A DNA stretch of 10,645 nucleotides from Ruminococcus sp. Its GTDB lineage: Bacteria; Bacillota; Clostridia; Oscillospirales; Ruminococcaceae. Shown one piece after another: positions 1-5,953 of this stretch. The notes below the pieces were generated by a model. The model did no database searches. It was not told the origin of the DNA and saw only the letters and a list, made by a program, of their open reading frames with translations. The DNA lies in assembly GCA_024697705.1 (NCBI GenBank), contig JAILFF010000285.1:1-10645 (forward strand), written 5' to 3'. Numbering within the stretch: the stretch's first letter is position 1; each line of letters opens with the position of its first letter. Made by a program: the position numbers and the translations under genes.

Positions 1-1
1 T

Positions 2-808
2 ATCGACAAGCTCGGCGCCGACCCGCAGCGTTTTGAATGGCTCAATCAGCGCTCCCGCGAGCTTGAAAAAGCGAAGATCAAATACGGACCCACGCTCGAC
101 GACGTTATCGCGGCGCTCGACAAGGCGCAGACCGAGTTCGACGAGCTCAACGGCAGCGAGGAAAGCCTGAAGGGTCTGCTCGAAATGCGCACCGAGCTGC
201 TTAAAGAGACCTCTCTGAAAGCGGCGGAGCTTTCGGCTTTCCGCAAGAAAGCGGCAGAACGGTTCGTATCGCAGGTGACTGAGGAGCTTGAATTCCTCAA
301 TATGCCGAAGGTAAGGATCGTCGTTGACATAAAGCAGGGAAAGCTCACTCACAGCGGTATGGACAATGTGGAGTTCCTTATCTCCGCAAACGTCGGCGAG
401 GAACCGCGCCCGATAGCGAAGATTGCCTCGGGCGGCGAGCTTTCGAGGATAATGCTCGCGCTCAAAAGCGTTATCGCCGACAAGGACAGCATCGGCACGC
501 TTATCTTCGACGAGATCGACACGGGCGTAAGCGGACGCGCCGCGCAGAAAATCGGCATGAAGCTGAAGGCTATTTCCAAATATCGGCAGGTGCTCTGCGT
601 GACGCACCTTTCGCAGATGGCGGTCATGGCGGACAATCATCTGCTTATCGAAAAGCGGATAGAGGGCGACCGCACGGTAACGCATATCCGCCCGCTCGAT
701 TTCGAGGACCGCAAGCAGGAGATAGCAAGGATAATCGGCGGCGACACGGTGACGGAGCTTACTCTGCAAAACGCGGAGGAGCTTATCAGGGAGGCGCAGC
801 AGCTTTGA
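2..808 (+). CDS. recN: RecN DNA repair ATPase, C-terminal part (5' truncated by window edge)
   Basis: RecN is an SMC-like, cytosolic ATPase that acts at DNA double-strand breaks in recombinational repair. The frame is open from base 2, so the gene begins outside the window; about 268 residues are present, against roughly 550-570 for the family. The visible part starts in the coiled-coil arm (DPQRFEWLNQRSRELEKAK, then KYGPTLDDV) and continues into the C-terminal ATPase lobe. That lobe carries the ABC signature IASGGELSRIMLALK, the Walker B segment LIFDEIDTGVSG, and a switch-like CVTHLSQMAVMAD histidine motif; all are intact. The end, with IARIIGGDTVTE and a short acidic helix, is normal for RecN. 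Its TGA stop overlaps the start of the next gene in a TTGA overlap, so the two are probably co-transcribed and translationally coupled. The internal ATG at 185 is not the start. Identification is secure; regulation (often SOS) cannot be judged because the promoter is outside. Confidence 0.96.
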   Translation: MDKLGADPQRFEWLNQRSRELEKAKIKYGPTLDDVIAALDKAQTEFDELNGSEESLKGLLEMRTELLKETSLKAAELSAFRKKAAERFVSQVTEELEFLNMPKVRIVVDIKQGKLTHSGMDNVEFLISANVGEEPRPIAKIASGGELSRIMLALKSVIADKDSIGTLIFDEIDTGVSGRAAQKIGMKLKAISKYRQVLCVTHLSQMAVMADNHLLIEKRIEGDRTVTHIRPLDFEDRKQEIARIIGGDTVTELTLQNAEELIREAQQL

Positions 809-1350
809 AATACGACAGGAACGAAATAATCACGCGCTTCAACAGTAAAGGCGCCGAATTCCTGCTGTTCCGGGGGCATACGCCTTCGGGCGGCGCAGTC
901 GGAAAAGAGTGCTTAAGCCAGTGGTACGACTGCTTTTTCGAGCTTGACGGAGTGCGATACCGCACCGCCGAGCAGTACATGATGTCCCGGAAGGCGCTGC
1001 TTTTCGGCGACCGCGAGACAAACGGGCGCATAATGAAAGCCCCCGACCCTAATGCCTTTAAGCAGCTCGGGCAGCAGGTGCGCGGCTTTGACGAAACCAA
1101 GTGGAAAGAAGAACGCTGCAATATCGTCACGCGGGGAAATTACGCGAAATTCTCGCAGAACGAGGCGCTGAAAGAATTCCTGCTCGGCACGGGGGACAAG
1201 ATACTCGTAGAAGCAAGCCCATACGACAAGATATGGGGGATCGGTCTTAGTGCGGATGACAGCCGTGCTGAAAACCCGAATCTGTGGAGAGGGCTGAACC
1301 TGCTCGGCTTCTGCCTTACGGAAGTCCGCGATATGCTCCGCGAGGGATAA
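805..1350 (+). CDS. NADAR / YbiA-like family N-glycosidase
   Basis: This 181-residue protein belongs to the NADAR (YbiA, DUF1768) family. Family members cleave N-glycosidic bonds: E. coli YbiA acts on riboflavin-pathway intermediates, and some NADAR proteins remove ADP-ribose from guanine bases in DarT-type systems. Visible family motifs, in order, are LSQWYDCFFELDGVRYRTAEQYMM (38-60, here split: LSQWYDCFF, then RYRTAEQYMM with the expected key Glu56), KALLFGD (63-69), DPNAFKQLG (81-89), WKEERCNIV (100-108), NYAKFSQN (112-119), LLGTGDKILVEAS (126-138), DKIWGIGL (141-148) and NLWRGLNLLG (159-168). Length is normal. The start is TTG at 805, since no upstream ATG or GTG lies near a ribosome site; AGGGAGG at 788-794 is suitably placed 10 nt upstream. 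The 4-nt overlap with recN argues for coupling. No DarT toxin or riboflavin gene is nearby, so the substrate is open; the link to DNA repair is inference. Confidence 0.9.
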   Translation: MKYDRNEIITRFNSKGAEFLLFRGHTPSGGAVGKECLSQWYDCFFELDGVRYRTAEQYMMSRKALLFGDRETNGRIMKAPDPNAFKQLGQQVRGFDETKWKEERCNIVTRGNYAKFSQNEALKEFLLGTGDKILVEASPYDKIWGIGLSADDSRAENPNLWRGLNLLGFCLTEVRDMLREG

Positions 1351-1358
1351 TATGTATG

Positions 1359-1403
1359 AAAAAAACGGCTGTACCGAATGTGATACAGCCGTTTGCTTTT
1401 TGT
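1359..1403. terminator. Bidirectional rho-independent terminator between convergent genes
   Basis: Arms at 1363-1373 and 1384-1394 are perfect 11-bp complements (core ACGGCTGTA) around a 10-nt loop. On the plus strand the stem is followed by GC and a T run (1397-1401), serving the NADAR gene. On the minus strand the seven A's at 1359-1365 give a U run, serving the GGDEF/EAL gene whose stop lies at 1416-1418. The right arm sits only 22 nt past that stop. Confidence 0.88.
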
Positions 1404-1415
1404 TATGTTGACGCT

Positions 1416-3707
1416 TTACTGCGCAGAGATCTCGGGCTTGACAGATTCTGTAACAAGCTTTTCCGCTTCCTCCTTCGGGAGAGGTCTGCCCCAGATAAAG
1501 CCCTGGATATAATCGCAGCCGACCTCCCTCAGCGTTTCAAGCTGATCGGGGGTCTCAACGCCCTCGGAGATAACGTCAAAGCCCATGATATGCCCTATCG
1601 AAATGATCGCGGCGACGTACTGCTTCGAGGAATCGCTCGTGTTCATTCGGTCAATGAAGGACTTGTCTATCTTAAGCAGATCGGCGGGGAAATTGCTCAG
1701 ATAACTTAGCGACGAATAGCCCGTACCGAAATCGTCGATAGCTATTTTTATGCCCATTTTTTTCAGCTCGGTGATGCAGCGCAGAGCCTTGTCCGCGGAA
1801 TCTATCATAATGGATTCGGTTATCTCTATTTCGAGCTTTTCGGCGGGGATACCGCTCGTTCTTACGATATCGCACACCTCGTCCAAAAAATCGTTTTTCA
1901 TAAGATGGCGCACCGAGATATTCACGCTCAGGGTGATATCCGCGCCCGTCTTGCGGATAAGATCGCCTATGAAAAGCGCTGATTTCCTGAACACGGCGCT
2001 GTCTACCTTATCGACAAGCCCGACCTTTTCCGCAACGGGGATAAATTCGCCCGGAGAGATGAAATTGCCCTCGGCGTCCTTCATTCTCGCAAGAGCCTCA
2101 AACCCGCGCAGGCGGTGCGAAAGATCGAACTGCGGCTGGAGATTGTAGTAGATAGTCTCGTTTTTCAGCGCCGTGATAAGCTTGTGCTCGATCTCAAGCG
2201 TGCGCTCGGTTTTGAGCAGCTCCCGCGTGAAACGCATGATATGATTGCTGCTGTTGATTCGCTTGACCTCGCGCATTGAGGCATTGGCATAGGATATGAG
2301 GTTGTCGGTCGTCTCGCCGTCATCGGGATAAACCGAGAAGCCGAAGCTTGCGGTGATATAGATATCGTACCCGTCGATGGTCAGACGGCTGCCGAGCACC
2401 GATTCATACTGACCGATCGTTTTGAGCAGCTCGTCATCGCTGCGGAAATCGCGGATAACAAGCGCAAATTCATCGCCGTTCATGCGTGCGATATAATCGT
2501 TCGTACCCGTAAGCCCCGCGGTCACGATGGTGTTCCAGCGGGCGGCGATCTCGGCAAGTACCTTATTGCCCGTATCGAAGCCCATCGTATCGTTGATGCT
2601 CTTGAAGCCGTTTATGTCTATCGAAACGACGGCAAAGCGCTCCTTACGCAATATAAGCTCGCCTATCAGCTCGGTGCAGGCGATCCGGTTGGGAATACCC
2701 GTGAGCTGGTCGGTATAGCTGATGTGTCTAAGATGCTCCATCATTTTGCAGGTCGAAAGCTTTGAGGAAATAAAGTACGTCGTAAGCTCCAGCGTTTCCT
2801 TGATACGCATGGTGTTGGTGGTATCAAAATTGATAGCCCACATAAAGCCCAGAACATCGTTATCGAATCTCAGCTGGAAAAATACAATGCTCGTAACTCC
2901 CGCCTTGACAAGATCGTCATACCACAATTTATTCGTTCTGCGGACATAATCCCAGTCCTTTTCGTCCTTGATGATTAAGCAGTCGCTGTTTGCACACATT
3001 TCGAGCCAGGTGGCAGTAAGCACTCTGATATCCGCATAGCTACCCGCGGGCTTTATCTTTGAATATTCCGCGCCGTTTGTAGCCAGGATAATACAGCTCT
3101 TATCGACGGGGCTGAGCGTAGCGATGGTGCATCTCTCGGAACGGCAGATAAGGCGGATATCCTTAACTACGTCCTCCATCGTCTTTTTAAGGTCGTCGGT
3201 ACCGTGCAGCTTTATGCAGGTCTTGATAACGTCCTCGGAAGCCGACCCGTACTGACTGGAGCTGATACCGACGTCCTCGGGAGCGCTTGGCTGCGCGGTA
3301 TAGACGCAGTAGCAGACATCGCCGTCGTCGGCATCGAGCGGCAGACTGTAAATATCGAACCATATGTCAAGATCGTTCATATGAACGTATGTATGTATCG
3401 GCATTTTATTCACGGCGCTGCGGTAGCAGACGTCCTCAAAGCCCCGATCCTTCGGCAGATATTTTTCGTAGGGCGAATTGGGTATAAACTTATTTTCCGC
3501 GATATTCACCCCGCCGGACGGATTGTCCCCCGTAGCCATATCTGGAGCAAACGAACTCGGCAAAAAAACGGGATGCTCTATCGGTTCGAGATATTTCTTG
3601 TTTCCCGCGACAAGACGTATCGCACCGTACCCGCTGTCGGGTCTTTTTTCAACAGAAATAATACAGGTAGGCGCGTTGAAGCTGTCAACAAACTTCTGAA
3701 AATCCAT
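1416..3707 (-). CDS. PAS-like/GAF-like/GGDEF/EAL cyclic-di-GMP signalling protein, likely phosphodiesterase
   Basis: This 763-residue protein has no signal peptide or membrane helix, so it is probably cytosolic. Residues 1-140 are a PAS-like domain of a type I associate with GGDEF proteins of gut Clostridia (IPNSPYEKYLPKDRGFED). Residues about 160-320 look like a GAF sensor (FFQLRFDNDVLGFMWAINF). The GGDEF domain spans about 325-490 (YTDQLTGIPNR, then RMNGDEFALV); its signature reads NGDEF at 410-414, and the inhibitory RxxD site is lost (GTND at 401-404). The EAL domain spans about 505-755 with its metal and catalytic motifs intact: FEALARM (536-542), SVNISVRHL (594-602), LEIEITES (625-632), AIDDFGTGYSS (656-666), LLKIDKSF (677-684), EGVE (715-718) and YIQGFIWGRPL. 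The likely activity is hydrolysis of c-di-GMP to pGpG, with sensor control; weak cyclase activity is not excluded. ATG at 3707 has an AAAGGAG site (3713-3719). Confidence 0.93.
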   Translation of the reverse strand: MDFQKFVDSFNAPTCIISVEKRPDSGYGAIRLVAGNKKYLEPIEHPVFLPSSFAPDMATGDNPSGGVNIAENKFIPNSPYEKYLPKDRGFEDVCYRSAVNKMPIHTYVHMNDLDIWFDIYSLPLDADDGDVCYCVYTAQPSAPEDVGISSSQYGSASEDVIKTCIKLHGTDDLKKTMEDVVKDIRLICRSERCTIATLSPVDKSCIILATNGAEYSKIKPAGSYADIRVLTATWLEMCANSDCLIIKDEKDWDYVRRTNKLWYDDLVKAGVTSIVFFQLRFDNDVLGFMWAINFDTTNTMRIKETLELTTYFISSKLSTCKMMEHLRHISYTDQLTGIPNRIACTELIGELILRKERFAVVSIDINGFKSINDTMGFDTGNKVLAEIAARWNTIVTAGLTGTNDYIARMNGDEFALVIRDFRSDDELLKTIGQYESVLGSRLTIDGYDIYITASFGFSVYPDDGETTDNLISYANASMREVKRINSSNHIMRFTRELLKTERTLEIEHKLITALKNETIYYNLQPQFDLSHRLRGFEALARMKDAEGNFISPGEFIPVAEKVGLVDKVDSAVFRKSALFIGDLIRKTGADITLSVNISVRHLMKNDFLDEVCDIVRTSGIPAEKLEIEITESIMIDSADKALRCITELKKMGIKIAIDDFGTGYSSLSYLSNFPADLLKIDKSFIDRMNTSDSSKQYVAAIISIGHIMGFDVISEGVETPDQLETLREVGCDYIQGFIWGRPLPKEEAEKLVTESVKPEISAQ

Positions 3708-3722
3708 GGCTGCTCCTTTCCG

Positions 3723-3744
3723 CGGCAGAGAAAGCGCTCTGCCG
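3723..3744 (-). promoter_or_regulatory. 5' leader hairpin upstream of the GGDEF/EAL ribosome site
   Basis: CGGCAGAG (3723-3730) and CTCTGCCG (3737-3744) form a perfect 8-bp GC-rich stem with a 6-nt loop. It lies within the predicted roughly 60-nt leader and ends 3 nt before the AAAGGAG site. No U run follows on either strand, so it is not an ordinary terminator. It could stabilise the mRNA or modulate translation; the function is inferred. Confidence 0.5.
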
Positions 3745-3773
3745 TAAAAAACTAAAGCATTATATTCTGTTTA

Positions 3774-3802
3774 ATTATAACATAAAAGATTCAGTCTGTC
3801 AA
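3774..3802 (-). promoter_or_regulatory. Sigma-A promoter for the GGDEF/EAL gene
   Basis: Read on the minus strand, TTGACA (3802-3797) is separated by exactly 17 bp from TATAAT (3779-3774). Both boxes match the consensus fully. Transcription should start near 3767, giving a leader of about 60 nt that contains the hairpin at 3723-3744. Confidence 0.88.
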
Positions 3803-3896
3803 GCATATTTAGCGGAATTAAACAATTATTTACAGGCACACCCAAATGTCCGAAAAACGCCTTTTTCAGCCTTCCGTGATTATTCACATATTTTTA

Positions 3897-3925
3897 TTGA
3901 CAGAAACGGCTGTTCATGTTATAAT
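3897..3925 (+). promoter_or_regulatory. Sigma-A promoter for punA
   Basis: TTGACA (3897-3902) and TATAAT (3920-3925) both match the consensus fully, with a 17-bp spacer. Transcription should begin near 3932, about 28 nt before the punA ATG. The divergent promoter of the neighbouring gene lies 94 bp away; the AT-rich stretch between them (3803-3896) shows no convincing operator. Confidence 0.9.
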
Positions 3926-3959
3926 AGTATCAATAATCAATGAAAGCGAGTGACTACTC

Positions 3960-4802
3960 ATGAAAAACCTTACACCCGAAGAAAAACTCATGCGCTGCTA
4001 TGAAAGCCTGCGCGAAAAGACCGATTTCGTACCCGATATAGCCTTGGTACTTGGTTCGGGACTGGGCGCGTTCGCCGACGAGCGCGTGGATATCGAAGCT
4101 ATCGTCGATTACGGCAGCATCGAGGGCTTTCCGCACTCGACCGTGCCGGGGCACAAGGGGCGGTTCGTTTTCGGCACCGTCGGAAATGCTAAAGTCGCCG
4201 TAATGCAGGGCAGAGTGCATTTCTACGAGGGCTATCCCATGACAGACGTTGTACTTCCTGCGCGGGTGCTGGCGCTGATGGGCGCTAAGGCTATCTTTCT
4301 GACGAACGCCTCGGGCGGCATCGCGGAGGAACTTAACGCGGGCGATTTCATGCTTATCCGCGACCACATCTCGGTCTTCGTGCGGAATCCGCTTATCGGC
4401 GAGAACATCGAGCGGCTCGGAACGCGCTTTCCGGATATGTCGAACGTTTACGACGACGAAATCTGTGATATTATCCGCAAAACAGCTGCGGAGCTTGATA
4501 TCCCGCTGAAAGAGGGGATTTACGCGCAGCTCACGGGACCGTCGTTTGAATCGCCCGCCGAGATAAAAATGCTCGCCAAGCTGGGCGTTGACGCGGTGGG
4601 AATGTCAACGGTCGTCGAAGCGATAGCCGCCCATCACGCGGGCATGAAGGTCTGCGGTATTTCCTGCGTGTGCAACAAAGCTGCGGGGATAAGCCCGACC
4701 CCGCTCACCCACGACGAAGTGCAGGACGCGGCAAACAAGGCAGCGCCGCTGTTCAAGGAGCTTATCGCCAACTCGATCGAAAAGATAGCAAACGCGCTGT
4801 AA
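3960..4802 (+). CDS. punA: Purine nucleoside phosphorylase, trimeric PNP/MTAP class
   Basis: The enzyme splits inosine or guanosine with phosphate into the base and ribose-1-phosphate, in cytosolic purine salvage. The 280-residue length is normal for the low-molecular-mass (trimeric) class. Visible motifs are the phosphate loop LVLGSGLGAFADE (29-41, Ser33), GFPHSTVPGHKGRFVFG (56-72, His65), VMQGRVHFYEGYP (81-93, Arg85 and His87), FLTNASGGI (113-121), TGPSFESPAEI (192-202, Glu197), AVGMSTVVEA (212-221) and CVCNKAAGISPTPLTHDEV (236-254, Asn239). Glu197 and Asn239 match the residues that bind 6-oxopurines, which favours guanosine/inosine over methylthioadenosine. The ATG at 3960 is preceded by an imperfect AAAGCGAG ribosome site at 3943-3950. 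It has its own consensus promoter. No other salvage gene is adjacent, and the downstream gap holds a palindromic repeat, so it may be transcribed alone. Confidence 0.95.
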   Translation: MKNLTPEEKLMRCYESLREKTDFVPDIALVLGSGLGAFADERVDIEAIVDYGSIEGFPHSTVPGHKGRFVFGTVGNAKVAVMQGRVHFYEGYPMTDVVLPARVLALMGAKAIFLTNASGGIAEELNAGDFMLIRDHISVFVRNPLIGENIERLGTRFPDMSNVYDDEICDIIRKTAAELDIPLKEGIYAQLTGPSFESPAEIKMLAKLGVDAVGMSTVVEAIAAHHAGMKVCGISCVCNKAAGISPTPLTHDEVQDAANKAAPLFKELIANSIEKIANAL

Positions 4803-4809
4803 GAATCCA

Positions 4810-4969
4810 ATAAATGAGCATTATATAGAAGATAAAAGATAAGAGATAAAAGATAAAAGAGATATTTTAATCTCCGTGTTTGAAATATAAAACTAATATT
4901 TCACTGTTGCGTAGTATATCTTTTATCTATTATCTTTAATCTTTTATCTTAATGTAAATGCTCATTTAT
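4810..4969. repeat. Element A: long AT-rich palindrome with heptamer-repeat arms (MITE-like)
   Basis: The 160-bp stretch between punA and birA is one long imperfect palindrome. Its ends are perfect 13-bp inverted repeats, ATAAATGAGCATT (4810-4822) and its complement (4957-4969). The arms 4810-4865 and 4916-4969 match at 45 of 54 aligned positions by my count, with one 2-nt gap. Each arm consists of degenerate 7-bp units such as GATAAAA, GATAAGA and GATAAAA. A further 7-bp inverted pair (TGAAATA 4881-4887, TATTTCA 4897-4903) sits at the centre. TA dinucleotides at 4811-4812 and 4967-4968 could be a target duplication, but TA is too short to prove it. It encodes no protein. It resembles a non-autonomous mobile palindrome; as RNA it would be a long hairpin and could end punA transcripts. 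Confidence 0.78.
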
Positions 4970-4972
4970 AAT
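4967..4972 (+). promoter_or_regulatory. Possible -10 box for birA at the edge of element A
   Basis: TATAAT occurs exactly at the right border of element A. No good -35 box is visible at 16-18 bp; the best, TTTATC (4943-4948), matches at 3 of 6. If used, transcription would start near 4979, past the ATG at 4975 and just before the AGGAGGT site of the GTG start. Confidence 0.38.
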
Positions 4973-4985
4973 ATATGAAACAATC

Positions 4986-4992
4986 AGGAGGT
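4986..4992 (+). promoter_or_regulatory. Ribosome binding site that fixes the birA GTG start
   Basis: AGGAGGT lies 6 nt before GTG at 4999. The in-frame ATG at 4975 has only AT-rich sequence (part of element A) upstream and would place this strong site inside the coding region. Confidence 0.85.
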
Positions 4993-4998
4993 GCTCTC

Positions 4999-5943
4999 GT
5001 GCCGCTGAAAAACGATATCCTCACACTCATGGAAACCCAACGCGGCAGACTTTTCTCGGGAACAGTCCTTGCGGAGAGGTTCGGCGTATCTCGAAACGCG
5101 GTATGGAAAGCCGTAAATGCGCTGAAAGACGAAGGGCATCTTATAACCGCCGTAGGCAAGAAGGGCTATATGCTCTCGGAGGAGAACGACCGCCTTTCCG
5201 CCGAAGCAGTCCGTGCGGCGCTCGGTGCGGGCTTTGATGATGTGAAAATATTGATATGCAACGAAGTCGATTCGACCAATGACGCCGCCAAGCGCCTGCT
5301 CACCGAAGAAAATGTCAGCCGCGCCGCCATTATCGCGGACAGTCAGCTGTGCGGCAGAGGGCGCTTCGGGCGGGAGTTCTACTCGCCCGCGGGAACGGGG
5401 CTTTACCTCTCGGTCGTGCTTCGCCCCGACAAGTCCTTTCGCGAGGCGGTCATGTACACGGCGGCGGCGGCTGTTGCGGCGGCAAGAGCCATCGAACGCA
5501 CCACGGGCGTATCGACGCAGATAAAATGGATAAACGACCTGTATCTCGGCGGGCGGAAGGTCTGCGGTATCCTTACTGAAGCAGACACCGATTTCGAGAC
5601 AGGCAGGGTCCGCAGTATGGTGATCGGCATCGGGATAAACGTTACGACCGTCAGCTTTCCCGAAGAAATGGCGGACAAAGCTGCGTCGATAGGTAGGAAC
5701 GTCCCGCGCTGCCGTCTTGCGGCGGAGATCATCGGCGGGCTTTACCGTATCATTGATAATGAGTTCGATTTTTTGGACGAATACCGTGAAAGATGCTTTT
5801 TGTACGGCAGAGAGATCGGCTTTTCCGACGGCAGCAGAAGCTTTCGCGGGACTGTCGCGGGAATCGGAGACGGCTGCGAGCTAATCCTCGATACCGACTT
5901 GGGGCGTTTCAGCTTCGCACACGGAGAGATAACAGATTTTTGA
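4999..5943 (+). CDS. birA: Bifunctional biotin-[acetyl-CoA-carboxylase] ligase / biotin operon repressor
   Basis: BirA makes biotinyl-5'-AMP and attaches biotin to carboxylase carrier proteins. Forms with an N-terminal DNA-binding domain also repress biotin genes. From the GTG start the protein has 314 residues. Residues 1-62 are a winged helix-turn-helix (LAERFGVSRNAVWKAVNAL, then GHLITAVGKKGYML). The ligase core follows, with EVDSTND (89-95), the biotinyl-AMP loop GRGRFGREF (119-127), KWINDLYLGGRKVCGILTE (176-194, with the expected active-site Lys176) and GIGINV (210-215). The C-terminal SH3-like domain (about 270-314) is intact (GTVAGIGDGCELIL). So it is the repressor-type (group II) enzyme; no biotin synthesis or transport genes, and no obvious BirA operator, are seen here. 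GTG is preferred over ATG 4975 because of AGGAGGT at 4986-4992. glpK begins 10 nt after the stop, which suggests an operon. Confidence 0.94.
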   Translation: MPLKNDILTLMETQRGRLFSGTVLAERFGVSRNAVWKAVNALKDEGHLITAVGKKGYMLSEENDRLSAEAVRAALGAGFDDVKILICNEVDSTNDAAKRLLTEENVSRAAIIADSQLCGRGRFGREFYSPAGTGLYLSVVLRPDKSFREAVMYTAAAAVAAARAIERTTGVSTQIKWINDLYLGGRKVCGILTEADTDFETGRVRSMVIGIGINVTTVSFPEEMADKAASIGRNVPRCRLAAEIIGGLYRIIDNEFDFLDEYRERCFLYGREIGFSDGSRSFRGTVAGIGDGCELILDTDLGRFSFAHGEITDF

Positions 5944-5953
5944 GGGTGAAATA

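Noticed and set aside
185..187. ATG at 185 as the start of a short recN-like gene
   Set aside because: The same frame is open to base 2 and encodes recognisable RecN coiled-coil sequence, so this Met is internal.
3204..3755. 183-codon plus-strand frame opposite the GGDEF/EAL N-terminus
   Set aside because: It runs through the opposite gene, its promoter-proximal leader and hairpin, shows no domain, and lacks a plausible ribosome site.
3853..3868. GAAAAA/TTTTTC inverted repeat in the divergent intergenic region
   Set aside because: A six-bp, nearly all A/T stem is expected by chance in such AT-rich DNA and is not placed at the end of a gene.
4823..4956. CRISPR-like array in element A
   Set aside because: The repeated units are contiguous degenerate 7-mers in inverted arms without unique spacers or cas genes.
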